Below are positions 32,876 through 44,241 of a DNA stretch of 64,000 nucleotides, in pieces. How positions within the stretch are numbered: the first letter of the stretch is position 1; the number at the start of each line of letters is the position of its first letter. The DNA is from Nemertoderma westbladi (taxonomy: Eukaryota > Xenacoelomorpha > Nemertodermatida > Nemertodermatidae), in the NCBI GenBank assembly GCA_032718475.1, contig JAUCBJ010009143.1:180657-244656 (forward strand), in the 5' to 3' direction. The translations under genes were made by a program, and so were the position numbers. The notes below the pieces were generated by a model, which did not search any database, was not told the origin of the DNA, and saw only the letters and a program-made list of their open reading frames with translations.

Positions 32876-32910
32876 AAATGCAGCTGCAATGCAGCATGCC
32901 GATCCTAGTA
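32876..32910 (+). other. LINE 3' UTR: 35 nt with terminal hairpin and TAG tail
   Basis: After the TAA the element has only 35 nt. The stretch gctgcaatgcagc (32883-32895) folds into a 5 to 6 bp stem with a tiny loop. It is followed by atgccgatcc and 'tagta'. The same hairpin and gatcc are at 43829-43841 and 43821 in copy 2, followed there by (TAG)6. A short hairpin plus microsatellite tail is a known 3' recognition arrangement in several LINE clades. Confidence 0.8.
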
Positions 32911-32921
32911 ATCTTCTACTT
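32911..32921. other. Target-site duplication of LINE copy 1, right (atcttctactt)
   Basis: This matches 30849-30859. The satellite resumes in register with caactgggctaccagatc. Confidence 0.85.
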
Positions 32922-34079
32922 CAACTGGGCTACCAGATCTCCCTATTAATCTACCTTCTACTTCCGCACACTCGAAGCCTCACCACCTGGCCAGCAGCAC
33001 TCCAGATTAATTTATCTTCTACTTCAACTGGGCTACCAGATCTCCCTATTAATCTACCTTCTACTTCCGCACACTCGAAGCCTCACCACCTGGCCAGCAG
33101 CACTCCAGATTAATTTATCTTCTACTTCAACTGGGCCACCAGATCTCCCTAATAATCTACCTTCTACTTCCGCACACTCGAAGCCTCACCACCTGGCCAG
33201 CAGCACTACAGATTAATTTATCTTCTACTTCAACTGGGCCACCAGATCTCCCTATTAATCTACCTTCTACTTCCGCACACTCGAAGCCTCACCACCTGGC
33301 CAGCAGCACTCCAGATTAATTTATCTTCTACTTCAACTGGGCCTCTAGATCTCCCGATTAATCCAACTTCTACTTCCGCACACTCGAAGCCTCACCACCT
33401 GGCCAGCAGCACTCCAGATTAATTTATCTTCTACTTCAACTGGGCCTCTAGATCTCCCGATTAATCCAACTTCTACTTCCGCACACTCGAAGCCTCACCA
33501 CCTGGCCAGCAGCACTCCAGATTAATTTATCTTCTACTTCAACTGGGCCACCAGATCTCCCGAATAATCCAACTTCTACTTCCGCACACTCGAAGCCTCA
33601 CCACCTGGCCAGCAGCACTCCAGATTAATTTATCTTCTACTTCAACTGGGCCACCAGATCTCCCAATTAATCCAACTTCTACTTCCGCACACTCGAAGCC
33701 TCACCACCTGGCCAGCAGCACTCCAGATTAATTTATCTTCTACTTCAACTGGGCCACCAGATCTCCCTATTAATCTACCTTCTACTTCCGCACACTCGAA
33801 GCCTCACCACCTGGCCAGCAGCACTGCAGATTAATTTATCTTCTACTTCAAATGGGCCACCAGATCTCCCTATTAATCTACCTTCTACTTCCGCACACTC
33901 GAAGCCTCACCACCTGGCCAGCAGCACTCCAGATTAATTTATCTTCTACTTCAACTGGGCCACCAGATCTCCCTATTAATCTACCTTCTACTTCCGCACA
34001 CTCGAAGCCTCACCACCTGGCCAGCAGCACTGCAGATTAATTTATCTTCTACTTCAACTGGGCCACCAGATCTCCCTAT

Positions 34080-37000
34080 TAATCTACCTTCTACTTCCGC
34101 ACACTCGAAGCCTCACCACCTGGCCAGCAGCACTCCAGATTAATTTATCTTCTACTTCAACTGGGCTACCAGATCTCCCTATTAATCTACCTTCTACTTC
34201 CGCACACTCGAAGCCTCACCACCTGGCCAGCAGCACTCCAGATTAATTTATCTTCTACTTCAACTGGGCCACCAGATCTCCCTAATAATCTACCTTCTAC
34301 TTCCGCACACTCGAAGCCTCACCACCTGGCCAGCAGCACTCCAGATTAATTTATCTTCTACTTCAACTGGGCCACCAGATCTCCCAATTAATCCAACTTC
34401 TACTTCCGCACACTCGAAGCCTCACCATCTGGCCAGCAGCACTCCAGATTAATTTATCTTCTACTTCAACTGGGCCACCAGATCTCCCGATTAATCCAAC
34501 TTCTACTTCCGCACACTCGAAGCCTCACCACCTGGCCAGCAGCACTCCAGATTAATTTATCTTCTACTTCAACTGGGCCACCAGATCTCCCTATTAATCT
34601 ACCTTCTACTTCCGCACACTCGAAGCCTCATCAACTGGGCCAGCAGCACTCCAGATTAATTTATCTTCTACTTCAACTAGGCCACCAGATCTCAATATTA
34701 TTCTACCTTCTACTTCCGCACACTCGAGGCCTCAACAACTGGGTCAGCAGCACTCCAGATTAATTTATCTTCTACTTCAACTGGGCCACCAGATCTCCCT
34801 ATTAATCTACCTTCTACTTCCGCACACTCGAAGCCTCACCACCTGGCCAGCAGCACTCCAGATTAATTTATCTTCTACTTCAACTGGGCCACCAGATCTC
34901 CCTATTAATCTACCTTCTACTTCCGCACACTCGAAGCCTCACCACCTGGCCAGCAGCACTCCAGATTAATTTATCTTCTACTTCAACTGGGCCTCCAGTC
35001 TCCCTATTAATCTACCTTCTACTTCCGCACACTCGAAGCCTCACCACCTGGCCAGCAGCACTCCAGATTAATTTATCTTCTACTTCAACTGGGCCACCAG
35101 ATCTCCCAATTAATCCAACTTCTACTTCCGCACACTCGAAGCCTCACCACCTGGCCAGCAGCACTCCAGATTAATTTATCTTCTACTTCAACTGGGCCAC
35201 CAGATCTCCCGATTAATCAAACTTCTACTTCCGAACACTCGAAGCCTCACCACCTGGCCAGCAGCACTCCAGATTAATATATCTTCTACTTCAACTGGGC
35301 CACCAGATCTCCCTATTAATCCAACTTCTACTTCCGCACACTCGAAGCCTCACCACCTGGCCAGCAGCACTCCAGATTAATTTATCTTCTACTTCAACTA
35401 GGCCACCAGATCTCAATATTATTCTACCTTCTACTTCCGCACACTCGAGGCCTCAACAACTGGGTCAGCAGCACTCCAGATTAATTTATCTTCTACTTCA
35501 ACTGGGCCACCAGATCTCCCTATTAATCTACCTTCTACTTCCGCACACTCGAAGCCTCACCACCTGGCCAGCGGCACTCCAGATTAATTTATCTTCTACT
35601 TCAACTGGGCCACCAGATCTCCCTATTAATCCAACTTCTACTTCCGCACACTCGAAGCCTCACCACCTGGCCAGCAGCACTCCAGATTAATTTATCTTCT
35701 ACTTCAACTAGGCCACCAGATCTCAATATTATTCTACCTTCTACTTCCGCACACTCGAGGCCTCAACAACTGGGTCAGCAGCACTCCAGATTAATTTATC
35801 TTCTACTTCAACTGGGCCACCAGATCTCCCTATTAATCTACCTTCTACTTCCGCACACTCGAAGCCTCACCACCTGGCCAGCAGCACTCCAGATTAATTT
35901 ATCTTCTACTTCAACTGGGCCACCAGATCTCCCGATTAATCCAACTTCTACTTCCGCACACTCGAAGCCTCACCACCTGGCCAGCAGCACTCCAGATTAA
36001 TTTATCTTCTACTTCAACTGGGCTACCAGATCTCCCTATTAATCTACCTTCTACTTCCGCACACTCGAAGCCTCACCACCTGGCCAGCAGCACTCCAGAT
36101 TAATTTATCTTCTACTTCAACTGGGCCACCAGATCTCCCTAATAATCTACCTTCTACTTCCGCACACTCGAAGCCTCACCACCTGGCCAGCAGCACTCCA
36201 GATTAATTTATCTTCTACTTCAACTGGGCCACCAGATCTCCCAATTAATCCAACTTCTACTTCCGCACACTCGAAGCCTCACCATCTGGCCAGCAGCACT
36301 CCAGATTAATTTATCTTCTACTTCAACTGGGCCACCAGATCTCCCGATTAATCCAACTTCTACTTCCGCACACTCGAAGCCTCACCACCTGGCCAGCAGC
36401 ACTCCAGATTAATTTATCTTCTACTTCAACTGGGCCACCAGATCTCCCTATTAATCTACCTTCTACTTCCGCACACTCGAAGCCTCATCAACTGGGCCAG
36501 CAGCACTCCAGATTAATTTATCTTCTACTTCAACTAGGCCACCAGATCTCAATATTATTCTACCTTCTACTTCCGCACACTCGAGGCCTCAACAACTGGG
36601 TCAGCAGCACTCCAGATTAATTTATCTTCTACTTCAACTGGGCCACCAGATCTCCCTATTAATCTACCTTCTACTTCCGCACACTCGAAGCCTCACCACC
36701 TGGCCAGCAGCACTCCAGATTAATTTATCTTCTACTTCAACTGGGCCACCAGATCTCCCTATTAATCTACCTTCTACTTCCGCACACTCGAAGCCTCACC
36801 ACCTGGCCAGCAGCACTCCAGATTAATTTATCTTCTACTTCAACTGGGCCTCCAGTCTCCCTATTAATCTACCTTCTACTTCCGCACACTCGAAGCCTCA
36901 CCACCTGGCCAGCAGCACTCCAGATTAATTTATCTTCTACTTCAACTGGGCCACCAGATCTCCCAATTAATCCAACTTCTACTTCCGCACACTCGAAGCC

Positions 37001-37793
37001 TCACCACCTGGCCAGCAGCACTCCAGATTAATTTATCTTCTACTTCAACTGGGCCACCAGATCTCCCGATTAATCAAACTTCTACTTCCGCACACTCGAA
37101 GCCTCACCACCTGGCCAGCAGCACTCCAGATTAATTTATCTTCTACTTCAACTGGGCCACCAGATCTCCCTATTAATCCAACTTCTACTTCCGCACACTC
37201 GAAGCCTCACCACCTGGCCAGCAGCACTCCAGATTAATTTATCTTCTACTTCAACTAGGCCACCAGATCTCAATATTATTCTACCTTCTACTTCCGCACA
37301 CTCGAGGCCTCAACAACTGGGTCAGCAGCACTCCAGATTAATTTATCTTCTACTTCAACTGGGCCACCAGATCTCCCTATTAATCTACCTTCTACTTCCG
37401 CACACTCGAAGCCTCACCACCTGGCCAGCGGCACTCCAGATTAATTTATCTTCTACTTCAACTGGGCCACCAGATCTCCCTATTAATCCAACTTCTACTT
37501 CCGCACACTCGAAGCCTCACCACCTGGCCAGCAGCACTCCAGATTAATTTATCTTCTACTTCAACTAGGCCACCAGATCTCAATATTATTCTACCTTCTA
37601 CTTCCGCACACTCGAGGCCTCAACAACTGGGTCAGCAGCACTCCAGATTAATTTATCTTCTACTTCAACTGGGCCACCAGATCTCCCTATTAATCTACCT
37701 TCTACTTCCGCACACTCGAAGCCTCACCACCTGGCCAGCAGCACTCCAGATTAATTTATCTTCTACTTCAACTGGGCCACCAGATCTCCCTAT
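34080..37793. repeat. 1857-bp tandem duplication (18 monomers + 3 bp)
   Basis: About 34080-35936 repeats as 35937-37793. Markers at exactly 1857 bp: 'ggctacc' (34164 and 36021), 'cctaataatc' (34281 and 36138), 'aactagg' (34678 and 36535), 'gcctccagtctcc' (34991 and 36848), 'aatcaaac' (35214 and 37071), 'ccagcggcac' (35571 and 37428). One difference seen is 'ttccgaacac' at 35231, which faces 'ttccgcacac' in copy 2. The unit contains its own shorter repeats of the 'aactagg' pair about 310 bp apart. Confidence 0.87.
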
Positions 37794-40700
37794 TAATCTA
37801 CCTTCTACTTCCGCACACTCGAAGCCTCACCACCTGGCCAGCAGCACTCCAGATTAATTTATCTTCTACTTCAACTGGGCCACCAGATCTCCATATTAAT
37901 CTACCTTCTACTTCCGCACACTCGAAGCCTCACCACCTGGCCAGCAGCACTCCAGATTAATTTATCTTCTACTTCAACTGGGCCACCAGATCTCCCAATT
38001 AATCCAACTTCTACTTCCGCACACTCGAAGCCTCACCACCTGGCCAGCAGCACTCCAGATTAATTTATCTTCTACTTCAACTGGGCCACCAGATCTCCCT
38101 ATTAATCCACCTTCTACTTCCGCACACTCGAAGCCTCACCACCTGGCCAGCAGCACTCCAGATTAATTTATCTTCTACTTCAACTGGGCCACCAGATCTC
38201 CCGATTAATCCAACTTCTACTTCCGCACACTCGAAGCCTCACCACCTGGCCAGCAGCACTCCAGATTAATTTATCTTCTACTTCAACTGGGCCACCAGAT
38301 CTCCATATTATTCTACCTTCTACTTCCGCACACTCGAAGCCTCATCACCTGGCCAGCAGCACTCCAGATTAATTTATCTTCTACTTCAACTAGGCCACCA
38401 GATCTCAATATTATTCTACCTTCTACTTCCGCACACTCGAAGCCTCACCACCTGGCCAGCAGCACTCCAGATTAATTTATCTTCTACTTCAACTGGGCCA
38501 CCAGATCTCCCAATTAATCCAACTTCTACTTCCGCACACTCGAAGCCTCACCACCTGGCCAGCAGCACTCCAGATTAATTTATCTTCTACTTCAACTGGG
38601 CCACCAGATCTCAATATTATTCTACCTTCTACTTCCGCACACTCGAAGCCTCACCACCTGGCCAGCAGCACTCCAGATTAATTTATCTTCTACTTCAACT
38701 GGGCCACCAGATCTCCCTATTAATCTACCTTCTACTTCCGCACACTCGAAGCCTCACCACCTGGCCAGCAGCACTCCAGATTAATTTATCTTCTACTTCA
38801 ACTGGGCCACCAGATCTCCATATTATTCTACCTTCTACTTCCGCACACTCGAAGCCTCACCACCTGGCCAGCAGCACTCCAGATTAATTTATCTTCTACT
38901 TCAACTAGGCCACCAGATCTCAATATTATTCTACCTTCTACTTCCGCACACTCGAAGCCTCACCACCTGGCCAGCAGCACTCCAGATTAATTTATCTTCT
39001 ACTTCAACTGGGCCACCAGATCTCCCAATTAATCCAACTTCTACTTCCGCACACTCGAAGCCTCACCACCTGGCCAGCAGCACTCCAGATTAATTTATCT
39101 TCTACTTCAACTGGGCCACCAGATCTCCCTATTAATCTAACTTCTACTTCCGCACACTCAAAGCCTCACCACCTGGCCAGCAGCACTCCAGATTAATTTA
39201 TCTTCTACTTCAACTGGGCCACCAGATCTCAATATTATTCTACCTTCTACTTCCGCACACTCGAAGCCTCACCACCTGGCCAGCAGCACTCCAGATTAAT
39301 TTATCTTCTACTTCAACTGGGCCACCAGATCTCCCAATTAATCCAACTTCTACTTCCGCACACTCGAAGCCTCACCACCTGGCCAGCAGCACTCCAGATT
39401 AATTTATCTTCTACTTCAACTAGGCCACCAGATCTCAATATTATTCTACCTTCTACTTCCGCACACTCGAAGCCTCACCACCTGGCCAGCAGCACTCCAG
39501 ATTAATTTATCTTCTACTTCAACTGGGCCACCAGATCTCCCTATTAATCTACCTTCTACTTCCGCACCTAAGAAGCCTCACCACCTGGCCAGCAGCACTA
39601 CAGATTAATTTATCTTCTACTTCAACTGGGCCACCAGATCTCCCTATTAATCTACCTTCTACTTCCGCACCTAAGAAGCCTCACCACCTGGCCAGCAGCA
39701 CTCCAGATTAATATATCTTCTACTTCAACTGGGCCACCAGATCTCCCTATTAATCCAACTTCTACTTCCGCACACTCGAAGCCTCACCACCTGGCCAGCA
39801 GCACTCCAGATTAATTTATCTTCTACTTCAACTGGGCCACCAGATCTCCCTATTAATCCAACTTCTACTTCCGCACACTCGAAGCCTCACCACCTGGCCA
39901 GCAGCACTCCAGATTAATTTATCTTCTACTTCAACTGGGCCACCAGTTCTCCCTATTAATCGACCTTCTACTTCCGCACACTCGAAGCCTCACCACCTGG
40001 CCAGCAGCACTCCAGATTAATTTATCTTCTACTTCAACTGGGCCACCAGATCTCCCAATTAATCCAACTTCTACTTCCGCACACTCGAAGCCTCACCACC
40101 TGGCCAGCAGCACTCCAGATTAATTTATCTTCTACTTCAACTAGGCCACCAGATCTCAATATTATTCTACCTTCTACTTCCGCACACTCGAAGCCTCACC
40201 ACCTGGCCAGCAGCACTCCAGATTAATTTATCTTCTACTTCAACTAGGCCACCAGATCTCAATATTATTCTACCTTCTACTTCCGCACACTCGAAGCCTC
40301 ACCACCTGGCCAGCAGCACTCCAGATTAATTTATCTTCTACTTCAACTGGGCCACCAGATCTCCCAATTAATCCAACTTCTACTTCCGCACACTCGAAGC
40401 CTCATCAACTGGGCCAGCAGCACTCCAGATTAATTTAACTTCTACTTCAACTGGGCCACCAGATCTCCCGATTAATCCAACTTCTACTTCCGCACACTCG
40501 AAGCCTCACCACCTGGCCAGCATCACTCCAGATTAATTTATCTTCTACTTCAACTGGGCCACCAGATCTCCCTATTAATCTACCTTCTACTTCCGCACAC
40601 TCGAAGCCTCACCACCTGGCCAGCAGCACTCCAGATTAATTTATCTTCTACTTCAACTGGGCCACCAGATCTCCCTATTAATCTACCTTCTACTTCCGCA

Positions 40701-41039
40701 CACTCGAAGCCTCACCACCTGGCCAGCAGCACTCCAGATTAATTTATCTTCTACTTCAACTAGGCCACCAGATCTCAATATTATTCTACCTTCTACTTCC
40801 GCACACTCGAGGCCTCAACAACTGGGCCAGCAGCACTCCAGATTAATTTATCTTCTACTTCAACTAGGCCACCAGATCTCAATATTATTCTACCTTCTAC
40901 TTCCGCACACTCGAAGCCTCACCACCTGGCCAGCAGTACTCCAGATTAATTTATCTTCTACTTCAACTGGGCCACCAGATCTCCCAATTAATCCAACTTC
41001 TACTTCCGCACACTCGAAGCCTCACCACCTGGCCAGCAG

Positions 41040-42180
41040 CACTCCAGATTAATTTATCTTCTACTTCAACTGGGCCACCAGATCTCCCGATTAATCAAAC
41101 TTCTACTTCCGAACACTCGAAGCCTCACCACCTGGCCAGCAGCACTCCAGATTAAAATATCTTCTACTTCAACTGGGCCACCAGATCTCCCTATTAATCC
41201 AACTTCTACTTCCGCACACTCGAAGCCTCACCACCTGGCCAGCAGCACTCCAGATTAATTTATCTTCTACTTCAACTAGGCCACCAGATCTCAATATTAT
41301 TCTACCTTCTACTTCCGCACACTCGAGGCCTCAACAACTGGGTCAGCAGCACTCCAGATTAATTTATCTTCTACTTCAACTGGGCCACCAGATCTCCCTA
41401 TTAATCTACCTTCTACTTCCGCACACTCGAAGCCTCACCACCTGGTCAGCAGCACTCCAGATTAATTTATCTTCTACTTCAACTGGGCCACCATATCTCA
41501 ATATTATTCTACCTTCTACTTCCGCACACTCGAAGCCTCACCACCTGGCCAGCAGCACTCCAGATTAATTTATCTTTTACTTCAACTGGGCCACCAGATC
41601 TCCCTATTAATCCAACTTCTACTTCCGCACACTCGAAGCCTCACCACCTGGCCAGCAGCACTCCAGATTAATTTATCTTCTACTTCAACTGGGCCACCAG
41701 ATCTCCCGATTAATCAAACTTCTACTTCCGAACACTCGAAGCCTCACCACCTGGCCAGCAGCACTCCAGATTAAAATATCTTCTACTTCAACTGGGCCAC
41801 CAGATCTCCCTATTAATCCAACTTCTACTTCCGCACACTCGAAGCCTCACCACCTGGCCAGCAGCACTCCAGATTAATTTATCTTCTACTTCAACTAGGC
41901 CACCAGATCTCAATATTATTCTACCTTCTACTTCCGCACACTCGAGCCCTCAACAACTGGGTCAGCAGCACTCCAGATTAATTTATCTTCTACTTCAACT
42001 GGGCCACCAGATCTCCCTATTAATCTACCTTCTACTTCCGCACACTCGAAGCCTCACCACCTGGTCAGCAGCACTCCAGATTAATTTATCTTCTACTTCA
42101 ACTGGGCCACCATATCTCAATATTATTCTACCTTCTACTTCCGCACACTCGAAGCCTCACCACCTGGCCAGCAGCACTCC
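41040..42180. repeat. 619-bp tandem duplication (6 monomers + 1 bp)
   Basis: Markers recur at 619 bp: 'aatcaaac' with 'ccgaacac' and 'attaaaatat' (41093 and 41712), the 'caacaactgggtcag' monomer (about 41325 and 41944), 'cctggtcagc' (41441 and 42060) and 'ccatatctcaatatt' (about 41490 and 42109). Copy 2 has 'cgagccc' where copy 1 has 'cgaggcc'. Homology ends near 42180. Confidence 0.82.
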
Positions 42181-42429
42181 AGATTAAAATATCTTCTACT
42201 TCAACTGGGCCACCAGATCTCCCTATTAATCCAACTTCTACTTCCGCACACTCGAAGCCTCACCACCTGGCCAGCAGCACTCCAGATTAATTTATCTTCT
42301 ACTTCAACTAGGCCACCAGATCTCAATATTATTCTACCTTCTACTTCCGCACACTCGAGGCCTCAACAACTGGGCCAGCAGCACTCCAGATTAATTTATC
42401 TTCTACTTCAACTGGGCCACCAGATCTCC

Positions 42430-43240
42430 CAATTAATCCAACTTCTACTTCCGCACACTCGAAGCCTCACCACCTGGCCAGCATCACTCCAGATTAATTT
42501 ATCTTATACTTCAACTGGGCCACCAGATCTCCCTATTAATCTACCTTCTACTTCCGCACACTCGAAGCCTCACCACCTGGCCAGCAGCACTCCAGATTAA
42601 TTTATCTTCTACTTCAACTGGGCCACCAGATCTCCCGATTAATCAAACTTCTACTTCCGAACACTCGAAGCCTCACCACCTGGCCAGCAGCACTCCAGAT
42701 TAAAATATCTTCTACTTCAACTGGGCCACCAGATCTCCCTATTAATCCAACTTCTACTTCCGCACACTCGAAGCCTCACCACCTGGCCAGCAGCACTCCA
42801 GATTAATTTATCTTCTACTTCAACTGGGCTACCAGATCTCCCTATTAATCTACCTTCTACTTCCGCACACTCGAAGCCTCACCACCTGGCCAGCATCACT
42901 CCAGATTAATTTATCTTATACTTCAACTGGGCCACCAGATCTCCCTATTAATCTACCTTCTACTTCCGCACACTCGAAGCCTCACCACCTGGCCAGCAGC
43001 ACTCCAGATTAATTTATCTTCTACTTCAACTGGGCCACCAGATCTCCCGATTAATCAAACTTCTACTTCCGAACACTCGAAGCCTCACCACCTGGCCAGC
43101 AGCACTCCAGATTAAAATATCTTCTACTTCAACTGGGCCACCAGATCTCCCTATTAATCCAACTTCTACTTCCGCACACTCGAAGCCTCACCACCTGGCC
43201 AGCAGCACTCCAGATTAATTTATCTTCTACTTCAATTGGG
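42430..43240. repeat. 412-bp tetramer HOR, two copies
   Basis: The four-monomer order 'agcatcac' with 'ttatcttatac', plain, 'aatcaaac' with 'ccgaacac' and 'attaaaatat', plain, is repeated at exactly 412 bp ('aatcaaac' at 42641 and 43053; 'cttatac' at about 42503 and 42915). It shares its marker monomer with the 619-bp repeat just upstream, so both grew from the same source monomers. Confidence 0.83.
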
Positions 43241-43801
43241 CCACCAGATCTCCCTATTAATCCAACCTCTACTTTCGCACACTCGAAGCCTCATCCACTG
43301 GGCCAGCAGCACTCCAGATTAATTGATCTTCTACTTCAACTGGGCCTCCAGATCTCCCGATTAATCCAACTTCTACTTCCGCACACTCGAAGCCTCATCA
43401 ACTGGGCCAGCAGCACTCCAGATTAATTTATCTTCTACTTCAACTGGGCCACCAGATCTTCCTATTAATCTACCTTCTACTTCCGCACACTCGAAGCCTC
43501 ACCACCTGGCCAGCAGCACTCCAGATTAATTTATCTTTTACTTCAACTGGGCCACCAGATCTCCCTATTAATCTACCTTCTACTTCCGCACACTCGAAGC
43601 CTCACCACCTGGCCAGCAGCACTCCAGATTAATTTATCTTCTACTTCAACTGGGCCACCAGATCTCCCTATTAATCTACATTCTACTTCCGCACACTCGA
43701 AGCCTCACCACCTGGCCAGCAGCACTCCAGATTAATTTATCTTCTACTTCAACTGGGCCACCAGATCTCCCTATTAATCCAACTTCTACTTCCGCACACT
43801 C

Positions 43802-44241
43802 TACTACTACTACTACTAGGATCGGCATGCTGCATTGCAGCTGCATTTTTAAGAATGCTGTGCCGGCTTATCGACAAAATTGCACCGCCACAACTCCCTA
43901 TCACCCATGACATTTGCTAGATCATCCGCATCTTTAAGGCCAGTGTCCTTTAAGATGCGTCTCAAGAAAGTCATGGGCTGTCCACCATGCTTATTCACTC
44001 CATGAGGCTGCCAAAGTACAAGATTATGCACTGGCTGGTCCTCACGGCGAAAGCAATGTCCTGCAAAGCGGAGGCGATTTTGTTCTAGTGTCAAGCTTGG
44101 GGGAACCAATGAGACACCTCCAATGTTATATAGTGTCTGGTTGGACATGTGTGCATTATACTTGACACAATGAACCCGGCGTAGCATTCTTGTGAATGTG
44201 CCATCCAGAGATTTGGTGTCCTCAGCAGTTAGAGCCCAGCA
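43802..44241 (-). mobile_element. LINE copy 2: 3' fragment of about 440 bp
   Basis: In the minus orientation this matches copy 1 from about 32480 to its end, then carries (TAG)6 (43802-43820). At least six base differences from copy 1 are visible (for example gttgac/gtcgat, atc/atg, tgc/cgc, gta/gtt, tac/tat), so it is an independent insertion of a very similar parent. The 5' junction shares 'ccagca' (44236-44241) between element and satellite. There is no target duplication; instead about 17 bp of satellite (gaagcctcaccacctgg) is missing between the flanks. Confidence 0.92.
43849..44241 (-). pseudogene. LINE ORF2 C-terminal remnant
   Basis: This is the last 130 codons of the reverse transcriptase ORF, from CWALTAED to the natural TAA at 43849. 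It is in frame with no stop. Over the final 112 residues it differs from copy 1 at two (Met for Ile in NAHMSNQ, Arg for Cys in NRLRFAGHC). The catalytic palm is absent, so it has no enzymatic function. Confidence 0.9.

Larger units (their letters stand above)
30860..32910 (+). mobile_element. 5'-truncated non-LTR retrotransposon (LINE), copy 1, 2051 bp
   Basis: The element begins abruptly inside the linker ahead of the reverse transcriptase, so the endonuclease and any ORF1 are missing, as is usual for target-primed insertions. It ends 35 nt after the stop codon in a hairpin and a short 'tagta' tail. It is flanked by an 11-bp target duplication. The clade is not certain: the reverse transcriptase and its C-terminal region resemble invertebrate RTE/CR1-like LINEs. 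Copy 2 at 43802-44241 gives the same 3' end with a longer (TAG)6 tail. Confidence 0.93.
32911..43801. repeat. 103-bp satellite array, block 3 (about 106 monomers)
   Basis: This satellite lies between the two LINE copies, whose 3' ends face inward. The block is rich in a distinctive monomer pair, 'aactaggcc' with 'atctcaatattattc' followed by 'cgaggcctcaacaactgggtcag', which is rare elsewhere. Two monomers with 'cacctaagaagcc' at about 39568 and 39671 are private to this block. No gene is seen. Confidence 0.98.

Noticed and set aside
15690-32921. Targeted insertion of retroelements into the shared satellite box
   Set aside because: The LTR element and LINE copy 1 both lie in or at the 20-bp box, but in different halves and at different positions, and copy 2 lies outside it. 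Three events are too few to claim target preference.
32811-33113. 100-codon frame running from the LINE into satellite (also 44192-44461)
   Set aside because: It reads out of frame with ORF2 and then through satellite. It is a junction by-product, not a fusion gene.
30860-44241. LINE copies 1 and 2 as two parts of one insertion split by satellite growth or inversion
   Set aside because: Copy 2 repeats a segment already present in copy 1 (about 32480-32910), with at least six base differences and a longer TAG tail. They are separate insertions.
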